A stretch of DNA of 64,000 bases from the NCBI RefSeq assembly GCF_018130065.1, contig NZ_JAFCME010000001.1, positions 124,001 to 188,000 of the forward strand, read 5' to 3'. Numbering within the stretch: position 1 is the first letter of the stretch; each line of letters starts with the position of its first letter. Below are positions 8,660 to 17,945 of the stretch, in pieces. A model generated the notes under the pieces. The model was not told the origin of the DNA. It saw only the letters and a program-made list of their open reading frames with translations, and did no database searches. The position numbers were made by a program, and so were the translations under genes. This stretch comes from Bradyrhizobium sp. AUGA SZCCT0158 (GTDB lineage: Bacteria; Pseudomonadota; Alphaproteobacteria; Rhizobiales; Xanthobacteraceae).

Positions 8660-9000
8660 GATGGAGCCCTGCCGATAGGTCCAGTGTCGGGACGCCGTCG
8701 CCTCGTCATAGAACGCATATTGCGGCTCGCCCCCACGTGACGGACGAACGCAAGCGTCGTCTGATTCTCGCTGCGCGACGCATAGCGAAGGTCAACCCCG
8801 GAACCAAGCGCGTGGTCGGCAATGATGCGTCCGAAAAGATCGGTCGAAATGCCGCCCACGAACCCCGCCGGCGCGCCGAGGCGAGCCATGCCGGCGGTGT
8901 TGAGACAGGAGCCACCGGCAACCGGAACGCTCGCATCGCGTCCGTCAGTGGATGTGACGGGAAGGAAATCAACCAACGCACCTCCGCAAGTCAGCAGCAT
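8660..9000 (-). pseudogene. Truncated, frameshifted PfkB-family sugar kinase remnant
   Basis: Only the N-terminal third of a fructokinase/PfkB protein remains (full family about 300 aa). It starts MLLTCGGALVDFLPV and includes AGGSCLNTAGMARLGAP and GGISTDLFG. At about 8725-8731 a run of G residues shifts the frame: the match continues as GEPQYAFYDEATASRHW in the next frame. The similarity stops near 8660, where the response-regulator gene ends. It follows the FGGY kinase remnant by 3 bp, so the pair was once a sugar-kinase operon. Confidence 0.75.
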
Positions 9001-9003
9001 GGC

Positions 9004-9741
9004 TCAGCTTTTCGTTTCAAACCCGGCGATCGATGACGTCCCCTGCATGGTCGCGCGGCTCTCCCGATCGAAGGTTCGCATTAGTCCATGAACCTTTCGC
9101 TTGCTGCGATGGAAGTCCGTCATTTCGGACGCGGTCGGCTCGCTCAGCCGGCCGATCGCCGACATCGCGGCCATGGCCTCACCGATCGATCCGCGGGATT
9201 TGGCCGCCACCGCGCCCAGCATGGCCGCACCCAGCAGGACGGGCTCCGGTGTTTCCGGCACGGCAACGGCCAGGCCCGTCGTATCCGCCATGATCTGGCG
9301 GACCAGCGGGCTTCGTCCCGCGCCGCCGCTGATCACCATCATGTCGCTGTCGACGCCGAGCGCCCGAAAAGCATCGACCACATCCGCCAAGCCATAGGCA
9401 AGGCCGCAGAGCCCAGCCACGAACAGCCGCTCCATCGAACCAATATCGGCGTCGAGATCCATCCCGGCAACGACCGCGCGGGAATAAGGATCGGCGAAGG
9501 GTGACCGGTTGCAGAGAAATTCGGGCAGAACGTGGATGTCACGGGCGAACATTGCCGCCTCGCCCAAGCTTGCCACGCGCGAGACGACGCGCCGTTCGAG
9601 AAATTCCGGGATCTCCATGCCGACCGCACGCGCCGCTGCAATGGCCTCGCCATGGGCAGGATGCGACTTGACGAGTTGATCGATCGCCGCTCCTACAGCG
9701 GACTGTCCGCCCTCGTTGAGCCAGAAGTCCGGCACCATCCC
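9004..9741 (-). pseudogene. FGGY-family carbohydrate kinase, C-terminal half only
   Basis: About 245 residues match the C-terminal half of FGGY kinases (ribulokinase/xylulokinase family, usually 500-550 aa). They show PDFWLNEGGQSAVGAAID, a central AGLCGLAYGLADVVDAF and the adenosine-binding MVISGGAGRSPLVRQIMAD. The frame is closed by a TGA a few codons upstream of VPYYSGM, and the N-terminal half is missing, so the protein should be inactive. The upstream break abuts the remnant of a YciI-like gene on the opposite strand. Confidence 0.75.
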
Positions 9742-9763
9742 CGAATAATAGGGGACACCTCAC

Positions 9764-9954
9764 GCTACGGCGTCAAGATCGTGATGTCCGGCCCGCTCGT
9801 TTCCGACGATGGTCAGACCATGATCGGGAGCCTGTTCCTGATCGAGGCGCCGAGCCACGCCGAAGTCGAAGCCTTCAACGGCGCCGATCCCTTTGCCGCG
9901 GCGAGCATCTGGGAGAAGGTGTCGATCACCGGATTCAGTCGTCGCCAGGGTTGA
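9764..9954 (+). pseudogene. YciI-family protein, C-terminal remnant
   Basis: The plus-strand frame from about 9770 reads GVKIVMSGPLVSDDGQ...GSLFLIEAPSHAEVEAF...DPFAAASIWEKVSI and ends at 9954. This matches the last two thirds of YciI-type small proteins (about 95-100 aa). The first 30 or so residues are absent: the frame runs back into antisense of the FGGY remnant. The following 270 bp, up to the TetR gene, hold no frame I can assign. Confidence 0.6.
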
Positions 9955-10224
9955 GCGCGAGCGGATCGAACTGGACGATGCAGCTGGTGTTGGCTGGGAA
10001 AGTGCCGGCAATCCTCCTTTGTCCACCTGCACGACCTTGGCCCGACCGTTTACCCGAATTTGAGGACGCCTGCACAGCGAAACGCAAGGCGGACTTTGGC
10101 TACGCCGTTTTTGCCGTCCTGCGGCGAGTTGTCGAACGCATCGCATACCGATCAACGGTCGCTTCGAACCAGGAATAGTCGTTCATCCGTCGTGTATACA
10201 ACCCACCGGCTACCGCGCCCAAAG

Positions 10225-10860
10225 CTACGCTTTCTCTCGCCGGTTCGTCGTGACGGCCTTCCCAGCCCCTCCCGGCACGAACCCGTGCAGGAACAATTCG
10301 ACCGCCATATCAGCGAACTCCTGCGGACCGATCCCACCCTTGGGGTCGTACCAGGTGTAGGTGTAGTTGATGATGCCGAACAGGATCATCGTGTAGATCT
10401 TCTTGGTGCGCCTGACGATCCTCCCCTCGGCGTCGAGCCTGACCAGCAGATCGGTGACGATATCGACCAGCTGCCGCTCGAGATCCTTGATGGCCTGCTG
10501 TTCGTCCTCGTTCAGGAACGAGAGATCGTGAATCAGTACGCGCTGCTCATGCGGCGATTTGGCGTTGACCTCGACGATGGCGCGAATGACGTTTTGAAAC
10601 TGCGTCAGCGTCGGACCGCCGGCGGCAACGGCGGTTTCGACATGCTGGATCATTTCCCGGATATGCGCGTCCAGGATCGCGAATAGGATCGCTTCCTTGG
10701 AGTCGAAATAATGATAGAGCGCGCCGCGCGACAGCTTGCAGGCATCGGCAAGGTCGGCGATCGAGGCGCGCATATAGCCCTGCGCCGAAAACAGCCGGGC
10801 GGCATTGGTTAAAATGCCGAGATGGATGCCGTTGTAGTTCTCAGAGCGTGTTCGCGCCAT
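10225..10860 (-). CDS. TetR family transcriptional regulator
   Basis: 211-residue repressor-type protein. The N-terminal DNA-binding domain (ILTNAARLFSAQGYMRASIADLADACKLSRGALYHYFDSKEA, residues 15-57) is a clear TetR helix-turn-helix. The C-terminal ligand domain is all-helical (VNAKSPHEQRVLIHDLSFLNEDEQQ), like regulators of fatty-acid or aromatic acyl-CoA catabolism. It is divergent from the FAD oxidoreductase/ABC transporter/ligase operon, and the intervening 234 bp contains a 26-bp dyad repeated at the Rieske operon promoter. It is therefore the best candidate for controlling both. The ligand is unknown. Confidence 0.92.
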   Translation of the reverse strand: MARTRSENYNGIHLGILTNAARLFSAQGYMRASIADLADACKLSRGALYHYFDSKEAILFAILDAHIREMIQHVETAVAAGGPTLTQFQNVIRAIVEVNAKSPHEQRVLIHDLSFLNEDEQQAIKDLERQLVDIVTDLLVRLDAEGRIVRRTKKIYTMILFGIINYTYTWYDPKGGIGPQEFADMAVELFLHGFVPGGAGKAVTTNRREKA

Positions 10861-10948
10861 CGGATATTGTCCGCTTCCATTCAGCTTTAGCTCGTATTCC
10901 CAAGGACATGCTTAGCTGATTCAGCAGCCCTTTTTCACATCTCGATGC

Positions 10949-10980
10949 ATCGGCCGGGCCTGCAAGGGCCTGCGGCCGAT
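10949..10980. promoter_or_regulatory. GC-rich hairpin in the divergent promoter
   Basis: ATCGGCCG at 10949-10956 pairs with CGGCCGAT at 10973-10980, and GGCC at 10957-10960 can pair with GGCC at 10967-10970 inside the loop. It lies 89 bp upstream of the TetR start and upstream of the operator-like dyad. Role unknown; a 5'-leader structure of the TetR mRNA is possible. Confidence 0.45.
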
Positions 10981-11006
10981 CGACCACATCCCCCTTATCG
11001 CAAAAA

Positions 11007-11032
11007 ATTATTTGAACGGCCAGTCGGATTAT
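11007..11032. promoter_or_regulatory. 26-bp dyad operator, copy 1
   Basis: The core GAACGGCCAGTCGG is flanked by ATTATT and ATTAT. Sixteen of 26 positions are symmetric (AT-N-AT-N-CGA-NN-G and its mirror). It ends 62 bp before the ATG at 11095. A second copy with 24 of 26 identical bases lies at 24892-24917 in the other orientation. Shape and position suit a TetR operator; the neighbouring TetR is the likely binder (inference). Confidence 0.7.
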
Positions 11033-11094
11033 AATAGAATGATCCAAATCAAGGACAGCCCGGATCAAACCGTGCAGTGGTTTTGGGAGGTGGA

Positions 11095-12408
11095 ATGACG
11101 GTCGTTCGGGCGAATGCTGTCGTGATCGGGGCTGGTGCCGGCGGGCTTTGCGCCGCGGCTCGCCTTTCCCATGCCGGGCTTCATACAATCGTCGTCGATG
11201 ACAAGGATCGGATCGGCGGGCGGGCTTCGACCGAACAGATCGACGGCTTCACAGTCAATATTGGCGCTATTGCCCTCGAACTCGGCGGGGTATTCGAGGA
11301 GACCTTTAATACCGTCGGTGCGCCACTCGATATCCGCACCCCCGAGCCCGCCAGTTCCTTCTTCATCGACGGCAAGCTGATCGATGTCGGACGCGGCGGC
11401 TGGTCGCTGCTGCTGGGGCAATTGACAAAACAGGCCTCGCGCATTCTGGAGAAATTCGCCGACGCCCGCTCCGGCAACCTTCCGGACGGTCGCCAATCGA
11501 CCGAGGACTGGCTCAAGACCTACACCAGCAACGCCTCGGTGCACGCGATCTTTCGCAATCTTTGCGCGGCGATCTTCGCCTGCAATGCAGCCGAACTGCC
11601 AGCGCGCTCCTTCCTGACCTATTTCACCAGCAAGGGCGCTTTCAAGCGCTTTGGCTTCTGCCCGCAGGGCACGATCGGCGTCTGGAACGCACTCGGAACT
11701 GCGATCAAGCGCAATGGCGATATCTGGCTGTCGACCCCGGCGGTGCAGATCCATACGGCCGACGGCCGCGTTGAAGGCGTCACGGTTGTTCGCGGCGGTC
11801 AAAGGGTGCGGATCGAGACCGATCTCGTCATCAGCAATGCCGGCCCCAAGGCCACCGTGGCGCTCGGTGGCGAGGCCGCCTTCCCGCCCGCCTATGTCCA
11901 GCAGGTGCGCAGCGGCTTAAGGCCCGCCGCCAATATCGTCATCAATATCGCAAGCCAGGAGCCGCTGATCTCCCATCCCGGTATCGTGACCTTCGGCAAG
12001 ACCCGTCGTCTCTGCAACATGGCCAATCTCACCGCGACCTGCCCCGAACTCGCGCCTTCCGGCTGGCATCTCTACGTCGCCTACGCCGTGCCAATCCCGG
12101 CGCTCGGTGATTTCGATTCCGAGGCCGAAGTCGAGCTGGCGCTGATGGATTTGCGCGAGCAATTCCCGAATTTTGCGCAGGCCAAAATCCTTTCGATCCG
12201 CGTCATGCGCGACGATTGGCCGGCCCAGCGCAGCTGCGCCGGATACGATCTGCCGCGCGAGACCGGCATTGACGGCCTGTGGTGCGTCGGCGACGCCGTC
12301 AAGCAATATGGCAATGGCGGCACGCAAGCCTGCGCCGAGACCGCAAAAATCGTCACCGATGCGATCCTGGCGCAACGGCCGCGCCTGCCACAATCGAGTC
12401 GGATGTGA
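11095..12408 (+). CDS. FAD-dependent oxidoreductase of the phytoene-dehydrogenase/amine-oxidase fold
   Basis: 437 residues. An N-terminal Rossmann dinucleotide site (AVVIGAGAGGLCAAARLSHAG, residues 8-28) is followed by an ERIGGR-like DKDRIGGRAST. The C-terminus has an FAD-contacting stretch, GIDGLWCVGDAVKQYGNGGTQACAETAKIV. This is the architecture of NAD(P)/FAD-dependent desaturases or oxidases of the phytoene dehydrogenase-like group. The start at 11095 is chosen because GGGAGG lies 4 nt upstream; a GTG at 11077 is in frame. It heads the operon with a Liv-type importer and an acyl-CoA ligase, suggesting action on the imported compound or its CoA ester. The substrate is not predictable. Confidence 0.82.
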   Translation: MTVVRANAVVIGAGAGGLCAAARLSHAGLHTIVVDDKDRIGGRASTEQIDGFTVNIGAIALELGGVFEETFNTVGAPLDIRTPEPASSFFIDGKLIDVGRGGWSLLLGQLTKQASRILEKFADARSGNLPDGRQSTEDWLKTYTSNASVHAIFRNLCAAIFACNAAELPARSFLTYFTSKGAFKRFGFCPQGTIGVWNALGTAIKRNGDIWLSTPAVQIHTADGRVEGVTVVRGGQRVRIETDLVISNAGPKATVALGGEAAFPPAYVQQVRSGLRPAANIVINIASQEPLISHPGIVTFGKTRRLCNMANLTATCPELAPSGWHLYVAYAVPIPALGDFDSEAEVELALMDLREQFPNFAQAKILSIRVMRDDWPAQRSCAGYDLPRETGIDGLWCVGDAVKQYGNGGTQACAETAKIVTDAILAQRPRLPQSSRM

Positions 12409-12413
12409 GCGCG

Positions 12414-13268
12414 ATGCCAACGACGAGTCCGGAAAAAGTTGATCTTGGGGGCGTTCACGCAGCACCCGATCCATCATGTCTGCTCGAATTCCGCAACGTC
12501 CGCATCGTCTACGACAACGCCATCGAGGCGATCCGCGACGCCAGCATTGCCGTTCCCGAAGGCGGCATCGTCGCCCTGCTCGGCTCCAATGGCGCCGGCA
12601 AGTCGACCTTGCTGAAGGCGATGTCGGGGATCCTCTACACCGAGGAAGGCGTGATCGAGAACGGCGCCATCCGATTCCGTAGCGAGGAAGTGCATCGTCT
12701 GCCGCCCGATGAACTTGTCCGACGCGGCATCGTTCAGGTACCGGAGGGTCGCCGGGTGTTTCCGGCGTTGACCATCGACGAAAACCTGCAGATGGGCGGC
12801 TACACCAGGACGACAGCCGAAGCACGCGAGCGGCGCGAGAACGTGTTCGCGCTGTTCCCGCGCCTGTACGAACGGCGCGACCAGATCGCGGGCTACATGT
12901 CCGGCGGCGAGCAGCAGATGCTGGCGATCGGCCGCGCCTTGATGACCGATCCCGTGCTGCTCGCGCTCGATGAGCCCTCGCTTGGGCTGGCGCCGCTGAT
13001 CATCGACCGCATCTATGAGGTGATCGCCAAACTGCGCGACGAGATGAAGATGACAGTGCTGCTGGTCGAGCAGAACGCGCAGCGCGCGCTCGATATCGCC
13101 GACTACGCCTATATCCTGGAGACTGGCCGCGTCGTGCTCGACGGCACGGCGCAGAAGCTGGCGTCGAACGAGGACGTGCAGGAGTTCTATCTCGGCGTCT
13201 CCAATTCGGGGCGCAAGAGCCTCCGCGACGTCAAGCATTACAAGCGGCGCAAACGGTGGCTGTCGTGA
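12414..13268 (+). CDS. Branched-chain-type ABC transporter ATP-binding protein (LivF-like)
   Basis: 284 residues from the ATG at 12414, 5 bp after the previous stop; the frame is open upstream but overlaps the oxidoreductase gene. Walker A is GSNGAGKST, the signature is YMSGGEQQMLAIGRAL, and Walker B is VLLALDEPSLGLAP with the H-loop replaced by VEQNAQ, the LivF hallmark. An N-terminal extension of about 25 residues precedes the ABC domain. It overlaps the LivG-like gene and belongs to a six-gene importer/ligase operon. Confidence 0.9.
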   Translation: MPTTSPEKVDLGGVHAAPDPSCLLEFRNVRIVYDNAIEAIRDASIAVPEGGIVALLGSNGAGKSTLLKAMSGILYTEEGVIENGAIRFRSEEVHRLPPDELVRRGIVQVPEGRRVFPALTIDENLQMGGYTRTTAEARERRENVFALFPRLYERRDQIAGYMSGGEQQMLAIGRALMTDPVLLALDEPSLGLAPLIIDRIYEVIAKLRDEMKMTVLLVEQNAQRALDIADYAYILETGRVVLDGTAQKLASNEDVQEFYLGVSNSGRKSLRDVKHYKRRKRWLS

Positions 13269-14059
13269 CCTCCCTGCTCAGTGTCAAAAACCTCAGCAAG
13301 CGTTTTGGCGGTCTGCAAGCGGTTGCCGATGTCAGTCTCGACGTGACATCAGGCGAAATCTGCAGCGTGATCGGCCCGAACGGTGCCGGCAAGACCACGC
13401 TGTTCAACATGATCTCCGGCGTGCTGCGGCCGAGCGGCGGCCACATCCTGTTCGACGGCGTCGATCTTGCGACCGTCTCGCCGTCGCGCTTCGCCGCGAT
13501 CGGGATCGGCCGCACCTTTCAGAACCTTGCGCTGTTCAAGCACGGCACCGTGGTCGAGAACATCCTGACCGGCCGTCACACCCATCTGCGCTCCAACGTG
13601 CTCGATGCCGTGTTCTTCCTCGGCCGCACCCGGCGCGAGGAGATCGAAGCTCGGCAGCGGGTCGAGCACATCGTTGAATTCCTCGAAATCGAGCACATCC
13701 GCGACGCCATTGTCGGCACGCTGTCCTACGGCCAGCAGAAACGTGTCGAACTGGCGCGGGCGCTGGCCTGCGAGCCGAAACTGCTGCTGCTCGACGAAAT
13801 GGTCTCGGGCATGAACCAGGAGGAGACCGAGGACATCGCGCGCTTTGTGCTCGATATCCGCGACGATCTCGGCATCACCGTGTTGATGATCGAGCACGAG
13901 ATGCGGATCGTGATGGATATTTCCGACCGGGTGCATGTGCTGAATTTCGGACGCAAGATCGCCGAAGGTACGCCCGCCGAAGTGCGGCGCGATCCGGCGG
14001 TGACCGAGGCCTATCTCGGCGGGCATCGCGCGGAAGCCGCAGCACAGGCGGGCGCGTGA
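13256..14059 (+). CDS. Branched-chain-type ABC transporter ATP-binding protein (LivG-like)
   Basis: 267 residues. Walker A GPNGAGKTT, Q-loop GRTFQNLALF, signature LSYGQQKRVELARAL, Walker B LLLLDEMVSGMNQEE and the H-loop MIEHEM identify the LivG class; the EMVSGMN variant of Walker B is slightly unusual. The start is GTG at 13256 or, with a 4-bp GTGA overlap, 13265. It is translationally coupled to the LivF-like gene before it and the ligase gene after it. Confidence 0.9.
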   Translation: MAVVTSLLSVKNLSKRFGGLQAVADVSLDVTSGEICSVIGPNGAGKTTLFNMISGVLRPSGGHILFDGVDLATVSPSRFAAIGIGRTFQNLALFKHGTVVENILTGRHTHLRSNVLDAVFFLGRTRREEIEARQRVEHIVEFLEIEHIRDAIVGTLSYGQQKRVELARALACEPKLLLLDEMVSGMNQEETEDIARFVLDIRDDLGITVLMIEHEMRIVMDISDRVHVLNFGRKIAEGTPAEVRRDPAVTEAYLGGHRAEAAAQAGA

Positions 14060-15993
14060 TGTCTGTGATCGAAACCCTGCGAACCGAGCACTCCGCGACG
14101 CCATCAGATGCAGCGCGAACGTCGTCCGCGCACGACGCCGGCTCGTTGCGGACTGCGCTGAAGTCCGCCTCGATCACCATTCCGCAATTGCTGCGCCAGC
14201 GCGCCGCGATGCATGGCGCCCAGCTCGCGCTGCGCGAAAAGGAATACGGCATCTGGAATCCCTATTCCTGGAACCATTATTACGAGACCGCGCGTTCGGT
14301 GGCCCTCGGGCTGCTCGCGCTCGGGATCAAGCCGGGCGACCGCGTCGCGATCGCCGGCGAGAACACGCCGGAATGGTTTTACGCCGATCTCGGCGTCCAG
14401 ATGATCGGCGCGGTCGCGGTCGGAATCTATCCGACCAATCCGTGGGTCGAGCTGCAATACATCGTCCGTCACTCAGGTGCGCGGGTGGTCATTACGGGTG
14501 ATCAGGAACAGACCGACAAGGTGCTGGACGCGCTGGCCAACAATGACGGCCTGCCGGCGCTCGAAGCCGTGGTTTGTGTTGACATGAAGGGCCTCCGGCA
14601 ATACCGGCAATCGCAGCTGATGTCGTTCGAAGCCCTGTGCCAGCGCGGCCGGGCTTATGCGCTGGAAAACTCCGACGCCAATGCGGTGCTCGATCGCCTG
14701 ATTTCGCAGGCCTCGCCCGACGACGTCTCCATCCTGGTCTATACGTCGGGCACGACAGGCCCGCCCAAGGGCGCGATGCTGACGCACCGCAATCTGGTCT
14801 ATGCCGCCTACATCTACGCCGAAGCCGTCGGGATATCAGACAAGCCGTTCGAGGCGGTGAGCTACCTACCGCTGTGCCATGTGGCCGAGCGTTGCTATGG
14901 CGAGGTGACACATCTGGTGCTCGGCGGCGCCGTCAGCTTTGCGGAATCGATCGACACCGTCGCACTCAATATCCGCGAGATCGCGCCGACGTTCTTTGTG
15001 GGCGTTCCCCGCATTTACGAAAAGCTGCAGCAGGGCTTTCTGTTCCGGCTCGGCGAGAGCGGCCGGCTGCGCCAGCGCTTTGTCAAAGCCTGCCTGGCTT
15101 GGGGTCGCAAACTGTCGGACCGCCGGCAGGCCGGGACCACTACATGGCTCGATCGCCTCAGCTATGCGCTGCTTTACGTCCTGCTGTTCCGCAACATCCA
15201 GCGCCATCTCGGCTTTGCCCGCAGCCGCCATCGTCTGTGCGCCGGCGCGTCGATCTCGCCGGAGACGCTACGCTTCTTCGACATCGTCGGCCGCCCGGTG
15301 TCGCAGGGCTATGGACTGACCGAAAGCGGCGGCGTCGCTTTCATCCAGACCGGGAGCCATCACCGGCTTGGCGGCTGCGGCCTGCCCTTGCTTCACACCG
15401 AATGGAAACTCGACAGCGACGGCGAAATCCTGTTGCGCAATCCCGGCGTGTTCAAGGGCTATTTCCTCGACGAAAAGGCTTCCACCGCAACGCTCGATTC
15501 CAGCGGCTGGCTGCGTACCGGTGATATCGTCGAAGTGATGGACAATGGCGAAATCACTGTGGTCGACCGCAAGAAGGCAATCATCATCACCGCCGGCGGC
15601 AAGAACATCGCACCTTCAGAGATCGAGAACGCGCTGAAGGACAGCGAGTTCATCAAGGAAGCGATCGTGGTCGGCGAGGCCAAAAAATATCTCGGCGCCA
15701 TCATCCAGGTCGATTTCGACAATGTCGGCCGCTGGGCCCGCGACAAGGCGTTGGCCTACACCAACTACAAATCGCTGTCGCAGCTGACAGAGGTGCATGA
15801 CCTAGTCGAGCGTATCGTCAACGAGACCAACAAGCGCTTCGCCCGCGTCGAGAATATTCGCCGCTTCGCCATCCTGGAGAAAGAACTCGATCATGACGAC
15901 GGCGAACTCACCGCCACGCAGAAGGTGCGCCGCGCCATGATCGAGAAAAAGTTCGCGCGCGAACTCGCCATCATCTACCAGGCGGAGGTCTGA
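14059..15993 (+). CDS. Long-chain-type AMP-dependent acyl-CoA ligase
   Basis: 644 residues from the ATG at 14059 (a GTG at 14056 is in frame). It activates a carboxylic acid to its CoA thioester via an acyl-adenylate. The P-loop motif YTSGTTGPPKGAMLTH lies near residue 230, QGYGLTESGG near 415, and the hinge/Lys region WLRTGDIVEVMDNGEITVVDRKKAIIITAGGKNIAPSEIE near 490. Size and the late VDRKK region place it with the FadD15/long-chain ligase group. It overlaps both transporter genes by TGATG-type junctions, so uptake and CoA trapping of one substrate are coupled. Confidence 0.9.
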   Translation: MSVIETLRTEHSATPSDAARTSSAHDAGSLRTALKSASITIPQLLRQRAAMHGAQLALREKEYGIWNPYSWNHYYETARSVALGLLALGIKPGDRVAIAGENTPEWFYADLGVQMIGAVAVGIYPTNPWVELQYIVRHSGARVVITGDQEQTDKVLDALANNDGLPALEAVVCVDMKGLRQYRQSQLMSFEALCQRGRAYALENSDANAVLDRLISQASPDDVSILVYTSGTTGPPKGAMLTHRNLVYAAYIYAEAVGISDKPFEAVSYLPLCHVAERCYGEVTHLVLGGAVSFAESIDTVALNIREIAPTFFVGVPRIYEKLQQGFLFRLGESGRLRQRFVKACLAWGRKLSDRRQAGTTTWLDRLSYALLYVLLFRNIQRHLGFARSRHRLCAGASISPETLRFFDIVGRPVSQGYGLTESGGVAFIQTGSHHRLGGCGLPLLHTEWKLDSDGEILLRNPGVFKGYFLDEKASTATLDSSGWLRTGDIVEVMDNGEITVVDRKKAIIITAGGKNIAPSEIENALKDSEFIKEAIVVGEAKKYLGAIIQVDFDNVGRWARDKALAYTNYKSLSQLTEVHDLVERIVNETNKRFARVENIRRFAILEKELDHDDGELTATQKVRRAMIEKKFARELAIIYQAEV

Positions 15994-16865
15994 TGCAGTA
16001 CTTCATGCAGCTCCTGATATCCGGCCTGGCGATCGGCGCCATCTATGGCCTGATCGCGATGGGCTTTGCAGTGATCTACAAGTCAACCGGCTTGGTCAAT
16101 TTCGCGCAGGGCGAAATGACCATGATCACGGCCTATATCGCCTGGACCATCTCGACCACGGTCAGCGGCAATGTGTTTGTCGTGGCGCTCGGCGCGATCG
16201 TTGCCGCCGTCGTGCTCGGCCTCGTCATCGAGCGCGTGGTGATGCGGCCGATGCTGGGCGAACCGGTCTTTGCCACCGTCATGGTGACCATCGGCCTGGC
16301 CGTGATCCTTCGCTCGTCGATCAACTTCATCTGGGACGCGTATCCGCATGGCCTGGATGTCGGTTTCGGACGCACAATCGTGCGGATCGGCTCGATCGGC
16401 GTGCGGACCGGGCAGATTGCCGTCATCGCCACGCTCCTCCTGCTGCTCGCCGCAATCTGGGCGTTTTTCCGCTACAGCAAGATCGGCGTCGCGATGCGCG
16501 CCGTCGCCGCAGATGACCGCACCGCGCTCCTGATGGGTATCAGCGCGACCCGGGTCCATGCGCTGGCCTGGGCCGCCTCGTCCGTCATCGCCGGAATCGG
16601 CGGCGTGTTCTTTGCGCTGTCTTATGACCTGTCGCCGGCGATGTTCCAACTCGGGCTGAAGGCGTTTCCGGCCACTATCCTCGGCGGTCTCGACGCCGTG
16701 CTTGGATCCGGTCTCGGCGGCCTCCTGATCGGCATCACCGAGAATCTCGCCGGCGGCTATCTCGGCTCCGGCATGAAGGAAGTTGCGGGCTTTGCCATGA
16801 TCATCGTGGTGCTGATGGTCCGCCCGTTCGGCATCTTCGGCGAACGCGACATCGAGAGGGTTTGA
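15993..16865 (+). CDS. Branched-chain-type ABC transporter permease (LivH-like)
   Basis: 290 residues, about eight transmembrane segments. The N-terminus carries the LivH pattern (AIYGLIAMGFAVIYKSTGLVNFAQGEMTM, residues 17-45). The coupling loop is AMRAVAADDRTALLMGISATRVHALAW near residue 168, followed by FPATILGGLDAVLGSGLGGLLIG. It starts at the stop of the ligase gene and precedes the LivM-like gene by 1 bp. Confidence 0.91.
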   Translation: MQYFMQLLISGLAIGAIYGLIAMGFAVIYKSTGLVNFAQGEMTMITAYIAWTISTTVSGNVFVVALGAIVAAVVLGLVIERVVMRPMLGEPVFATVMVTIGLAVILRSSINFIWDAYPHGLDVGFGRTIVRIGSIGVRTGQIAVIATLLLLLAAIWAFFRYSKIGVAMRAVAADDRTALLMGISATRVHALAWAASSVIAGIGGVFFALSYDLSPAMFQLGLKAFPATILGGLDAVLGSGLGGLLIGITENLAGGYLGSGMKEVAGFAMIIVVLMVRPFGIFGERDIERV

Positions 16866-16866
16866 G

Positions 16867-17913
16867 ATGCGGACCGGCGATTTCAAACAGACCTACGACG
16901 AACTCGTTACCCTCGTCGACTCCCCGCCGGTGTGGCTGTGGTCGGCGCTACTGGTTGCAGGCCTGGTCGTCACCCCCTTTGTGCTGAACTCCTATGCGCT
17001 GTCGTTCCTGATGATCATCCTGATCACGGTGGTCGGCGCATTGGGGCTGAACATCCTGACCGGGTATACCGGCCTGATCTCGCTCGGCCATGTCGGGTTC
17101 CTCGTCACCGGCGCCTATGCTTACGCAATCCTGGTTTCCAAATATCACATGCATCCACTGCTCGGTTTCCTCGGCGCCGGCGTGGTGCCGGCGCTCGCCA
17201 GCCTCATCGTCGGCGCGCCGTCACTGCGGCTGAAGGGGCTCTATCTCGCGATCACCACCCTCGCCTTCTCCTTCATCATCAACACCGTGATCCTGGAAGC
17301 GCGGTGGCTGACCAACGGCGCCCGCGGCATTTCGGTGCAACGGCCGGAGATTTTTGGCCTCAGCTTCGACAGCGACGCCGCGTTCACCTATCTCTGCCTT
17401 GGCTTTGCAATTCTCACACTGTTCGCCACGCTCAACATCCGCCGCAGCCGCGTCGGCCGCGCCTTTGTCGCGATCCGCGATAACGACACCGCCGCCCGCG
17501 TCATGGGCATCAATCTGCACGCCTACAAGCTGTTCGCCTTCGTCACCTCGGCCTTCATCACCGGCCTCTCGGGCGCGCTGTACGGCATCTATTTGTCGTT
17601 CGTCAGCGTCGAAGGCTTTCCGTTCCTGCTCTCGATCGAGGCGCTGGCGATCCTGATCGTCGGCGGGCTCGGCTCGGCGCTCGGCGCCGTACTCGGCACC
17701 ATCCTGATTGTGCTGTTGCCGGAAGCGACGCGGTTCGCGTTCAGCCTGTTCAGCGCCCAGATGGACGCGATGTTCACGACCGGCGCGCAGGAGCTCAAGA
17801 GCATGCTCTACGGCCTCGTCATCATCCTGTTCCTGCGCTTCCAGCCGCGCGGCCTGGTCGGCGCCTGGCACGACATCAGGCGGATGTGGGTGAACTGGCC
17901 GCTGCGTTACTAA
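16867..17913 (+). CDS. Branched-chain-type ABC transporter permease (LivM-like)
   Basis: 348 residues. It has a soluble N-terminal stretch of about 20 residues and then about ten hydrophobic segments. LivM landmarks are LNILTGYTGLISLGHVGFLVTGAY near residue 58, the loop AIRDNDTAARVMGINLHAYKLFAF near 205, and LIVGGLGSALGAVLGT near 260. It partners the LivH-like protein in the membrane channel of this importer. Confidence 0.91.
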   Translation: MRTGDFKQTYDELVTLVDSPPVWLWSALLVAGLVVTPFVLNSYALSFLMIILITVVGALGLNILTGYTGLISLGHVGFLVTGAYAYAILVSKYHMHPLLGFLGAGVVPALASLIVGAPSLRLKGLYLAITTLAFSFIINTVILEARWLTNGARGISVQRPEIFGLSFDSDAAFTYLCLGFAILTLFATLNIRRSRVGRAFVAIRDNDTAARVMGINLHAYKLFAFVTSAFITGLSGALYGIYLSFVSVEGFPFLLSIEALAILIVGGLGSALGAVLGTILIVLLPEATRFAFSLFSAQMDAMFTTGAQELKSMLYGLVIILFLRFQPRGLVGAWHDIRRMWVNWPLRY

Positions 17914-17945
17914 CCGGAAAAAGCAATCGAACAGAGGAGGAAACA

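Noticed and set aside
9955..10224. Short plus-strand frame (75 codons) after the YciI remnant
   Set aside because: No recognisable motif, no ribosome site, sits in decayed DNA.
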